A DNA stretch of 19,412 bases from Phoronis ovalis (taxonomy: Eukaryota > Phoronida > Phoronidae): positions 1 through 19,412 of the forward strand of contig JAOXYB010015731.1 in assembly GCA_028565635.1 (NCBI GenBank), written 5' to 3'. Below, piece after piece: positions 11,501-19,412 of this stretch. The position numbers and the translations under genes were made by a program. Position 1 is the stretch's first letter. Each line of letters opens with the position of its first letter. The notes under the pieces were generated by a model. The model was not told the DNA's origin and ran no database searches. It saw only the letters and a program-made list of their open reading frames with translations.

Positions 11501-14500
11501 TAATATTATAGTCATGTTTATGGTCTAGTATCGAGAAAAACTAGAAATTACTTAAGTTTGGTCTAAATAAAGGTTTAATGTCTAGAAAAATTAAGAATTA
11601 CTGCGTAAATTAATATTATTTATGGTCTGGTATCGAGAAAAATTATGAGCTACTGTGTAAATTAATATTATTTATGGTCTGGTATTGAGAAAAACTATGA
11701 ATTACTGTGGTATAAATAAATATTGGTGGCACACAACAACAATAAAAAAAAACAATTGGAAATTTCATACTTTTACAAAATAATTTATTGTTTTTGTTCT
11801 TATGTTTTTGTTTTATTTATTGCTAAAAATATATTAATATATATAATACAAGTATTTATACAAATAATATAAGGAATAGCAAAAATGTCTGTTTTTCTTA
11901 ATTTTTCAACCAACTAGTCCCCTAAAGCTTCCCATTTCTTGTGTTAGCATACACATTGCAATGCTTATCTAATGTAAACGCAGTCAGACATGTGGCATGC
12001 ATCTTAAAAATTCAAATACATGTGAGCATATACAAATCGTTTTACTGTTCACAGTTCAATTGCTTTGATTATTATGTTTCTGTTTTTTTTATAGAAACTT
12101 TATGCTCATTTTTTTAATCAACGTGGTGAACATTACTTTGAATCCTCTGGTTGGATGGCTGGTGTAGTGTTTCTTGTATTCGCCGTCATATCAGTATCCC
12201 GTACAGTAGCATTGTACCAAGGTAAGAAATAGTTTCCAATTTAGCTTAAAAAGTTCTAAAATAATAATTGTTGATAGACAATTTTATATTCATGAATCTG
12301 CTTTGATGAAACTTCTGTTTTATTTACTAGTTTGAAAACATTTTGAAAAAATGCTCCAATATTTTTAATATTTTACATTGATTTGTCTAGTTTTCGAACA
12401 CGCAAGGAAGGCCAACAACTTATTTACCCAGTGGGAAGAAGTATATCTAACAGTTAGTAGACAATGAATAACATCAAGAAAAAAACTTATTGTAGGCTAT
12501 AGCGGCTCCATGGACATTTATCTCCAATTAAATAAGATTGCTTCTGATCCCAAGGTTCATAGTCTATCACAAGACAAACATGTCAACATATGCGTTGGTG
12601 ACGAATGGTATCGCTACTCTAGCAGTTTCTTCTTACCAAATGAAAGGTAAATATTATTGTATTGACAGTATCGGTAGAGAACTGTAAATTGACAAATTTT
12701 TTTTTAATTACCACCACTGAATTATGTGCTTATAATGTTGAGTGTGTAAGAAATATTAATGGTTAGTTACCGATGTTGATAGCTTTAACATCCGTAAGAG
12801 ATACACCTCATGGAGATGAAGCCCCCCAGTATATATCTGATAAATAGGTGTACTATTGGAAATGATTGTAAAATAAGCCTCAAAAATCCAGGAACTGTAA
12901 CCTTACCCCTGCCTCACTTTGACCCCAAACATCAGAGGTTACAAACAAGAAATGAGAGCTATTGAGCCACCTATGCTGTACACCAGGTGGCTACAGAGGT
13001 TTAATGGTTTTTAAAGATGGTAATATTGAACTGCTACTTGTTTATTGTAACCAAAATATTGTCACAGTAGTTTAGTACTTATTATTACAGTATGTTAATG
13101 TGTTTTTTTCTTGAGACAAAGTAGTAAAATTAAGCACATTTTCTCATTTTGCAACTCAAGGAGGCCTTCTAGCAAAAAATGTGACACCCTAAAAATGTAT
13201 GTTATGAGTGATATGATACCTACAGAATTTCAAAGTTCAGAATTTTTTAATGTGCTGTTTTTATGAAGTTCTTGTTTCACAGATCACCGTTACGGTGATA
13301 ATTTTCCATTACCAAGCAACATTAAGTGAATTCCCTCCACATGGATGAGTACAATTGGATTGTACTGCTCATTTGAATATTATTTTATACTCTGTACTCT
13401 GTATACTTTTTAATAACTAAATTGGAAATATTAGATATTGGGAAAAATAGAGTAAAGTTAAATTTGTGGTATTGGTGCAAATGTGAAAAATTAGGATCAT
13501 ATCATTTTTTGCAACTCAGACTCAGTCACAGCTACACACAGTGGTATTATTAAAAAAATATCCTTGTGGCAATAAGATGCTGTCTGAATCTTACTTTTCC
13601 AGTAGTTGTCACTAGCTGACTAGCCTTTGTGGCTTTACATTTTTAACAATAACATTTCAACAAGTCCATAACCGTATAGGTTATGGCAAGCTGCTTTAAA
13701 TGTTTATTTTGAGGGGGCCTATTGGGTGGCACATATATATAGTGACTTTGAATGGCAGTACCCCGGATTCTAATCCAAGGCAAATTCAAAATATACAATA
13801 ACTGTACCAGATAAACCATAACATAGCTAGATGACAAACCTTTGAAATTAATTTTTATCCACAAAGAAAAGCAGCCTTACATTTATTCTCCAAAAATATA
13901 TGCTACAATTTCTTGAGTAGAATCCATTGTACATTAATCCCAATTTTACAGATCTTTATTTAACAAAATATAAGCACTTTCTCAAATATGACGATCGAAG
14001 CAGAAAACTTACCTTAAAAAGATATCCAGACATTTTATACAGTCTTTTCTATAATTTTAATAAAACATGGATGGCGAAACATTTTCTAATATTCTTAAAT
14101 TCTCTAATACTATAAAATCTTTGAAAATACTTAATTCATTCAATAAAAAACTTACCAGTTTCTTCTATGAAGAAAAACAACTAATCTCATTTAACAAAAA
14201 AAAATTATCCTTGTCTTCACATTAAATTCTGCAATATAAACACTACAGCTATGGTATCCCTATTAGAAACCTGTTTATGAAGAAAGCTCAAGTGACTATG
14301 ACTAGATAAATATATATTTTGTTTTTATAGCACATTCTAAAAAGATTGAAATTCAGCTGATTCCATCTGTTTTGTAAGCAACAAAGTATTTCGTCGTTGT
14401 TTTTCATTATATCCAGATGTGCTTTTAGTCAGACTATTAAAAGCAAATTGTTTTTTAATACATCATAACATAAACATGTACTAATTTCTATGACATTAAG

Positions 14501-16862
14501 ATGTACTAAGCAAATTCCTCTTTAATGATGCAATAAAGATATACTATTCGAACAGACAAAGGCAAGGATTAAAATCACGAACTACATATTCATCTAACTT
14601 TAATTACATGTAACTTCTTAATAAAGGCTCAAACAAAAAAATCACAGATAACTTATTTCTCATCTATTACCACATAAAAATACTTATTCTGCATCTTCTA
14701 GACGTTATCGTTACAGATGAGATACATTTCAAAAGATTAACGTAAATTTATAATTATTTCTAAAAGTATGGGACAATTTATACCTTACATATCTTAAAAA
14801 TAACTACGTTCTTTACACGCACTCACAATATTTACAAATAGAAAAACAGCACTAATTTAAAAGAACTAATGATACATTCAATGTCGTTAATGGCATATAT
14901 CTTCAAAACTACACGTCACAATTTAAAATCACATTTATTTTAGTAATGTATCCCTTTCTACTTAATACTCTTATTGCCTGCACTTTCTTCATCCTTGAAC
15001 AATTAAAAAAGGTAAATTCCTACATCTTGCTCTTTGTTTACATTGCTACACCAAGGGCTATAACAAAGTTGCATATCCTATAAGCATAGGAAAAGCAGCA
15101 AAAAGCTAATGAAATATATTTTGCAGAGGTTGGGTAAGATCTTCTGGCAACCATTGATATAGATATGAAAGTATGTCATTCAGTATGTACTGTTTAGTTA
15201 ATTCTTCGAATCCTATTTTTAGGTGGCACCTTCAGTTTGTAGAATCAGGATTTAAAGGTCAGCTTCCGAAACCGTACTTAGAGAGTCGTCAGGGAACACG
15301 TGTAATACCAACTCACATGAATGATATGAACGTAGAGGAACCATCACGATATGTAAGTACCAGCTGCTTTTCCTTTTCTAATTGGGACAATATTGTCTGG
15401 CTGCCCTGGGGGGACAACTTTAATAACTTTTCTACTAGATGCTTCATCCAATCTTTCAAACCCCCAAAAAGCTTTCGGAAAAAAAAAATCAAAAAAAATT
15501 AATGTCCCTTTCTGGAATTGTTTTGTACAAATGTCTTTAATTACGCAACCATTTTCAGGGAAGATTTCAATAAATTACTATACTTTTAAAATTTGTTAAG
15601 AAATACAAACAACAAATATACGAGATATACAAGGACGTGTATGAAGGGGACACAAACGAACTCCAAGTTTTTATTCAGTGGGGAGACATTGCAATCGCTT
15701 TCAGAACTGCATGCTCAAAAAGGGTACCCCTTTTCGAAATTTTAAATGCTGAAAACCATACCCCTCTCGTGCGGAGCATACCCATATACCTAGTCAATGA
15801 GAGTCAGACCCCCAGGCTGGCAGTGTTCTCCTTTAATAAAGCATGATAAGTATAGCTTCATGCTTATGTGAGATGTGAATATGTTAGACAGTTTCGACCA
15901 TCTTAATAAACAATAGCATACAAGATATATAATTTTAAAATTATGCATTGAACTGCAGAAACTGAACTATACATTAGGCCAGGAAAAAAATCTCTTCTCA
16001 TAATACAGCTTCAAAAAACAATTATCAGGAACAGTGAACACTTAGATCAAGAAAAAATGAATGACCCTCTACTTTTTTATTCATCCACCTGGCTATGAGA
16101 AACAGAGACTTTTTTCCTGGCCTCATCTTTTATTACACTTGTTAGTTTGCAACTTTTCTAATTATTTTAATCAAATGCCATTTTTATGTTAGAGCAATCT
16201 TAATAATGTTGTATTATTTTTAGATAAGCATTGCAAAGTGTCACTACATGGTAGACTTAAATGCGCGGGATGAAAGGTCATTACCTGAACGCCATTCCCT
16301 ACATAAAAGACAGTGGAATATTGTACATTCAGTGAAATACCTTGATACTGCATGGTGAGACTCAGTTAAAGGTGTCATGTGCGCATGAACATTTTTCTTG
16401 CATATGTCCTATGAAAAATCAGAAACTAACTTTTTTTACTAAAATCAATATTTTCAGTAATGTACACAGCTTCAAAAATGGAAGTTCTTAAGCACGTTTT
16501 AAATGGATAGTTTCAAAAATTGAATTTCCTACATTTTAAAGAAGATACAGTTTCAAATATAGAAAGTTCCAAAATTCAGTATTTTGATTAGTTGAGCCTG
16601 TAACTTGATCTCTAGAACATCTAATGTAATAAAATTTAATACTGGAGAGAATATGTTGTCCTGCCAGACTGAATAATCAAATGAAGCATATAGCAAATTC
16701 AGTATTAAATTTTTTTTCTTATTTTGTAGGTCCTCATCATTTTACCGAGCCTTTTACATACCATTTCTTTCTGCAAAACATACAACATATGCTGATTATA
16801 ATATACTTAAAACAAGACTGACTAAATCTAAACCTCAAGCAAAAAGTGTTAAGACTGATTAG
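5553..16862 (+). CDS. ALG9: Alpha-1,2-mannosyltransferase ALG9, complete, 15 exons, 598 residues
   Basis: ER membrane enzyme of glycosyltransferase family 22. Using dolichyl-phosphate mannose in the lumen, it adds the seventh and ninth mannoses of the lipid-linked N-glycan precursor. Exons: 5553-5611, 7050-7197, 7816-7950, 8472-8542, 8733-8895, 9395-9456, 9615-9808, 9964-10052, 10602-10662, 11316-11458, 12095-12221, 12496-12646, 15223-15352, 16224-16354, 16730-16862. All introns are GT-AG, the phases agree throughout, and the total is 1797 bases with stop. Human ALG9 has 611 residues. Visible signatures are the luminal acidic motif DCDETYNYWEP (residues 59-69, presumed catalytic acids), GFQTWEYSP in exon 3, FLPSSF in exon 5, DSYYYGKLV (249-257), and the family hallmark HKEERFLFP (350-358). 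Several hydrophobic segments fall between about 100 and 410, and the C-terminal third is hydrophilic. The start is supported by an N-terminus (SIRNRAKG) resembling the basic human one. No break or missing motif is seen. Confidence 0.97.
5612..7049 (+). other. ALG9 intron 1
   Basis: Donor GTGAGG, acceptor TACACAG. It contains a locally G+C-richer patch (about 5817-5930) followed by an unrecognised open frame at 5954-6208. The remainder is AT-rich, with no other feature seen. Confidence 0.85.
5954..6208 (+). other. Unrecognised open frame inside ALG9 intron 1
   Basis: The plus strand is open from 5954 to a TAG at 6208, about 84 codons, with no ATG near its start; the only in-frame ATGs lie inside (for example the one opening MRKHYPKVML). 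The last 50 or so codons have a protein-like composition: LDPVLAYRQKMRKHYPKV, then LKDELVEEICYQDFLSLYYA, then RVPNDDWPG. A weak donor (GGA/GTATAG) lies at the end. A G+C-richer patch with several CGs precedes it. It could be an alternative exon, a decayed retrocopy or transposon fragment, or chance. I know no matching family. Confidence 0.3.
7198..7815 (+). other. ALG9 intron 2
   Basis: Donor GTAAGC, acceptor TTTTCAG. Very AT-rich, and no repeats or genes are recognised. Confidence 0.85.
7951..8471 (+). other. ALG9 intron 3
   Basis: Donor GTAGGT, acceptor TTTTCAG. Contains a short direct doubling of CTATAGGTGT near 8316-8340 and otherwise nothing recognised. Confidence 0.8.
8896..9394 (+). 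other. ALG9 intron 5
   Basis: Donor GTCAGT, acceptor TTTGTAG. AT-rich, and nothing else is recognised. Confidence 0.8.
10053..10601 (+). other. ALG9 intron 8 with a short triplicated motif near its 3' end
   Basis: Donor GTAAGA, acceptor TTTGTAG. At about 10520-10600 a T-rich unit containing GATCAAYATTTGWTA occurs three times (TTGATCAACATTTG, TTGATCAATATTTG, GGATCAACATTTG), directly before exon 9. The repeats fill the usual branch-point and polypyrimidine zone. Confidence 0.6.
10663..11315 (+). other. ALG9 intron 9
   Basis: Donor GTCGGT (weak), acceptor TTCTGTAG. Holds one copy of a diverged repeat (10942-11051) and G+C-richer sequence up to about 11200. Minus-strand open frames here are not supported as genes. 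Confidence 0.7.
10942..11051. repeat. Diverged interspersed repeat, copy 1 (in ALG9 intron 9)
   Basis: Similar to 16913-17006 in the same orientation. Both begin CTTGGTG then GCCACCAGTC. The part covering 20 minus-strand codons aligns without gaps at about 37 of 60 bases by hand count. The minus-strand reading of both contains an N-[FY]-x-I-V-x-x-[EQ]-N-[IV]-T pattern. It may be a SINE or other transposon fragment, or a protein-coding remnant. Confidence 0.45.
11459..12094 (+). other. ALG9 intron 10
   Basis: Donor GTAAGG, acceptor TTTTATAG. Apart from the 52-bp tandem repeat it is AT-rich, with nothing recognised. Confidence 0.8.
11523..11720. repeat. Tandem repeat, 52-bp unit, about four copies (ALG9 intron 10)
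   Basis: Units start near 11523, 11580, 11624 and 11676. The two best are exactly 52 bases apart and share GGTCTGGTATYGAGAAAAA and TTACTGTG-like endings. The second copy has lost 8 bases (GGTATCGA), and the first is the most diverged. It lies 65 bases after the exon 10 donor. Confidence 0.8.
12647..15222 (+). other. ALG9 intron 12, the longest intron (2.6 kb)
   Basis: Donor GTAAAT, acceptor TTTTTAG. Contains a small perfect hairpin (AGCCACCT/AGGTGGCT around 12965-12993) and a tRNA B-box-like GGATTCTAATCC near 13765. I do not accept the latter as a gene. No coding block is supported. Confidence 0.8.
15405..15816. mobile_element. Probable G-rich-ended DNA transposon, about 412 bp, degraded
   Basis: The ends begin CCTGGGGG in inverted orientation, with weaker similarity for another 15 bases. 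Flanks CTGGCTGC and CTGGCAGT could be a decayed 8-bp target duplication. The interior is more G+C-rich than the intron and includes GGGTACCCCTTTTCG, similar in style to the 477-bp element. It is plausible as a third relative of the CCCGGGGGG-ended elements, but the terminal repeat is imperfect. Confidence 0.45.
15976..16123. mobile_element. Small MITE-like foldback element, 148 bp
   Basis: The terminal inverted repeats start AGGCCAGGAAAAAA and continue through TCTCT and TCTCATA, about 28 bases in all. The interior is about 90 bases with no coding. No clear target duplication is seen at the ends (ACATT before, CATCT after). Confidence 0.65.
16355..16729 (+). other. ALG9 intron 14
   Basis: Donor GTGAGA, acceptor TTTTGTAG, which completes the Trp codon at the junction. 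Three loose repeats of the type TTTCAAAAATTGAA / TTCCAAAATTC lie at about 16450-16585. Nothing else is recognised. Confidence 0.75.
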
Positions 16863-16887
16863 GTTCATTAGTAAATTATCTATACGT

Positions 16888-16893
16888 AATAAA
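16888..16893 (+). terminator. Poly(A) signal AATAAA after ALG9
   Basis: AATAAA lies 26 bases after the ALG9 stop codon. A second AATAAA is at 16959-16964. Either could end the transcript; the first would give a very short 3' UTR. Confidence 0.5.
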
Positions 16894-16912
16894 TTCACCC
16901 TTGTTTGAGATG

Positions 16913-17006
16913 CTTGGTGATGCCACCAGTCACGATCAGTAATGTTTTCAGGACGAACAATAAAGAAGTTCTGCGCAACCTCAAAGAATTCATCCATAAA
17001 AAATGG
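16913..17006. repeat. Diverged interspersed repeat, copy 2 (downstream of ALG9)
   Basis: Partner of 10942-11051, in the same orientation. It begins CTTGGTGATGCCACCAGTC and reads FFMDEFFEVAQNFFIVRPEN on the minus strand. That frame continues open to a Met near 17054, and a TTTTGCAG acceptor-like string lies a little further upstream on that strand. An in-frame TAA precedes the Met. It is a repeat fragment or a decayed exon. Confidence 0.4.
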
Positions 17007-17686
17007 AATTGTAACAATTTTTGGGCTCGTTAATACTGGCACCTCCAAGTGCATTTAATTAGCACTGCAAAACAATGTGCCTACTTCATGGTATTTTTGT
17101 TGCGATTTCATATTGTTTGTTGAAACAGTTGATGACACAGATTACGTAAATTATTGCAGCTTGCAATAGGCTGATGAACGTCTGATACAATCCACAAGGT
17201 ACTAACAAAGAATATTAATCTGACACTACTGAAACATTGTTTAATCACTCACTGCGAGTTCTATTGAATCTGCTTATCATAATACATTGTATATTTTCAA
17301 TTTTATGTTCAATTATAATTCAGGAGATAAGTCAGTTGTCTGAGAATGTTTAAAAAATATCTTTAGGCAGTACACAGATTAAGTACAAATATCACAGTAA
17401 GTGCACTATATGCCATGCGCATAAAAACTAATTAGCAGATCCAAATTTCATGAAATTGTTTTAAAAAACTTGTAAACTATGTCACTTGCATTTACCCAAG
17501 ATTCTATCAATTTGACAGAAATTTATATGAACCTTGCTGGAAGTATCAAACAACCAAAATATATAAAATACATTCATTTGAATTAATAGAAAACCACCAA
17601 CTATCATTAAATACTAAACCAGGTTATAGTAAGAAAAGGTGGTAAGTGGGCATTTTGCAGAATATACATAACACATGCTTTCTCAC
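17007..17686. other. Downstream intergenic sequence, nothing recognised
   Basis: AT-rich, with no supported coding block or repeat in this stretch. Confidence 0.4.
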
Positions 17687-17785
17687 ACGTCTGCCATCAC
17701 ACTTGTATGGTTTGACCAATGCCTGTCCTCCGGAACCCATGTTTCTACACACGCACGTCACTACAAACTTGGGTGCTATTATAAC
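17687..17785 (-). other. Candidate minus-strand exon, 33 codons, cysteine-containing
   Basis: The minus strand has an acceptor (TAGTTCATGTCAG) before 17785 and a strong donor (CGT/GTGAGA) after 17687. They enclose a 99-base phase 0-0 block that is clearly richer in G+C than its surroundings. It reads VIIAPKFVVTCVCRN, then MGSGGQALVKPYKCDGRR. I do not recognise the family, and no companion exon was found in the window. Confidence 0.3.
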
Positions 17786-18458
17786 CTGACATGAACTAAA
17801 AACAAAAATCACTGGTTAGACTCGGTTTAATGCATGATCAACGGGTATAACAATATACAACATTTATACTCAGAATTTATATCACCCATCTCTTCACCAT
17901 TGTCCCATACATTTATCCCAGACATTTATATGTCCCGTCTCGTACAAATTTCTTGTCCTGTGTCTTGATAATCATTTCAGACTGGTCTCGTCCTCCTGCT
18001 TGATGTCTCTGAATAACGCATATGCATTAGACAATTGTAACTCCTTAACTTTTTCCATTGCTCAATCACTCGGTAGTTTCTCAGGGCAGCACGAAAAAGG
18101 TAAAGGTGATCCAAATGATGCATTAGAATTCATCTCTTAGTAACGCATGCACATTAGAGTTGGACAATGTCTAAATGTTGAGACTTATCTAACAGGATTA
18201 TCAATAAAAAATGGTCAGAAAGATACTAAACGCAGTTATCCAGTGTCCAATTATATGTTCATAGCAAAGAGAAATAATCTCTGGCATTTAGCCACCAACT
18301 TTTAGAGAATACACCCTCAAGCAAAAAAGCATTACAGAGCAGATGGCTAAGGCCGGTAGCAGATTTATATGATAGATTAAAATCAAATCCAGTGCTTTTT
18401 GTATGTTCCACAATTGAATATTAGAGAATTGTAAAGTCGTTCCCTTACGAAAAATTTC
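17786..18458. other. Downstream sequence with one short direct repeat
   Basis: Two copies of a roughly 35-base segment containing AACGCAT and CATTAGA/ACAAT (around 18006-18040 and 18136-18172) lie 130 bases apart. No gene is supported. Confidence 0.4.
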
Positions 18459-18745
18459 TATAGAATTGTCTACAGAATTCTATAGAAAGCTCTATTGAAT
18501 TCTATAGAGAGCTCAATAGAATTCTATAGAGAGCTCTATAGAATTCTATAGAAAGCTCTATAGAATTTTCTATAGAAAATTGGAACCATGAATATCTAAA
18601 GAATTCTATAGGATTTTGTATATAATTCTATAGAATGTACAGAGAATTGAACACTTTCTATAAAATTTCTATAGAAGTATATAGAGATCCTATAGGGGGC
18701 CTATAGAGGATTCTATAGAGTGTGTTGGTCACTTTTTATGGAATT
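18459..18745. repeat. Self-complementary 22-bp tandem repeat cluster A
   Basis: From about 18470 to 18557 four 22-base units run in tandem, each near CTATAGAATTCTATAGARAG plus CT. The core TCTATAGAATTCTATAGA is an 18-base perfect palindrome centred on GAATTC, and the unit joints (GAGAGCTC, AGAGCTCT) are also palindromic. The array therefore reads almost the same on both strands. Looser CTATAGA-type units continue to about 18745. Confidence 0.85.
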
Positions 18746-19199
18746 CTATAGAGAATTTCGGATATTTTTTCTTTGATGTATTTATGTCGGATCCATTATT
18801 TTTTACATTGTGCTTTTTTATTAAACATTAAAATAACTATATTTGCATATATTTTAATAGCATGTAAGTTTATTTTAAAAAAACAATAAAATTTCAGAAA
18901 ACCACCTTTTAGCTAAAACTTACTATATCTAGCTTCCTTTTGTCTCTTGATGTTCGATACTGACTTAGTTGAACCTGAGTCATATGTATATTTATTCACT
19001 ACTTAAAACAAGATCTTAGTAACGATTTTCAGAATTGTGAAAAATAATTACATTGATGTCAGTCAAGTACTTTAAATGTAAGAAATAGTAACAAGATAGA
19101 CAAAGAGAGCTTTTTAATCATTTCTTAATTTTTAAAAATCATCAGTTTGCATTGACCCATTGTAATAACAAAACATCACAAAAATTGACAATCCAACTG
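18746..19199. other. AT-rich spacer between the two palindromic clusters
   Basis: No coding or repeat structure is seen. It might be the interior of one element whose ends are the two CTATAGA clusters. Confidence 0.3.
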
Positions 19200-19291
19200 C
19201 TCTATAGAATTCTATAGAAAATCCTATAAAGCTCTATAGAATTCTATAGAGCTCTCTATAGAATCCTCTATAGAATGTTCTGTAGAATTAT
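19199..19291. repeat. Self-complementary repeat cluster B
   Basis: Units of the same CTATAGAATTCTATAGA type as cluster A occur here with shorter and variable spacing, including two full 18-base palindromic cores (at about 19201 and 19234) and GAGCTC joints. After about 19255 the units decay to CTATAGAATCC and TGTAGAATTA. Confidence 0.8.
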
Positions 19292-19412
19292 AAAGCTAAA
19301 ATTTGTTAATTTACCATAACTGAGAAATTCCTAATAAAAACAAGAGGTCTGCAGGTGCAGACAGATGCCCATCATATGATGTAGTTTCTTTAGTTGTAAA
19401 GCCATCTATGTC
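19292..19412. other. Right-end sequence, nothing recognised
   Basis: Short AT-rich stretch. A small palindrome (CATCATATGATG) near 19370 is the only structure visible. Confidence 0.3.

Larger units (their letters stand above)
15353..16223 (+). other. ALG9 intron 13, carrying two inverted-repeat elements
   Basis: Donor GTAAGT, acceptor TTTTTAG. It holds a probable element at 15405-15816 and a small one at 15976-16123. The open frames in this intron lie within the first element and are not genes. Confidence 0.8.

Noticed and set aside
13643-13864. tRNA-like B box (GGATTCTAATCC) and a minus-strand open frame in intron 12
   Set aside because: No matching A box or cloverleaf could be drawn, and the open frame has no family support. 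At most an old SINE scrap.
15173-15502. 109-codon open frame over ALG9 exon 13
   Set aside because: It is the true exon (15223-15352) extended into intron sequence on both sides.
18470-18560. Possible CRISPR array
   Set aside because: The units are directly adjacent with no unique spacers, and the genome is eukaryotic. It is a palindromic tandem repeat.

Overview
The window is animal nuclear DNA. It is AT-rich, with genes split by GT-AG introns of about 0.1-2.6 kb, no operon structure, and several short non-autonomous DNA transposons. The encoded proteins are metazoan housekeeping proteins. The G-rich-ended transposons resemble ones I associate with marine invertebrates such as cnidarians, but I cannot name the species.

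The layout is as follows. (1) 338-2613, minus strand: the 5' part of an alanyl-tRNA synthetase gene, probably the mitochondrial form (AARS2-like). Four exons join in frame to give 192 residues plus a split codon. A fifth, exon-like block at 338-409 does not fit the reading phase. (2) 2614-5500: an intergenic region dominated by a roughly 0.2-kb-arm inverted duplication. Each arm carries an ATG and a matching short coding exon. The left arm is interrupted by one inverted-repeat transposon and the right arm by another. Both have CC(C/A)GGGGGG termini and 8-bp target duplications. (3) 5553-16862, plus strand: a complete 15-exon ALG9 gene encoding a 598-residue endoplasmic-reticulum alpha-1,2-mannosyltransferase. 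All splice sites are GT-AG and all phases agree. Its introns hold an unrecognised open reading frame, a 52-bp tandem repeat, two further inverted-repeat elements and one copy of a diverged repeat family. (4) 16863-19412: no confident gene. It holds a poly(A) signal for ALG9, a second copy of the diverged repeat, one candidate minus-strand exon, and two clusters of a self-complementary 22-bp repeat built on TCTATAGAATTCTATAGA.

The two recognised genes are transcribed divergently (AARS2-like leftward, ALG9 rightward) with about 2.95 kb between start codons. They act in different compartments (mitochondrial translation and ER N-glycan assembly), so their adjacency implies no shared pathway. The most interesting material is the nested-transposon palindrome in the intergenic region and the palindromic tandem repeats at the right end. 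I see no prokaryote-type defence or biosynthetic system.
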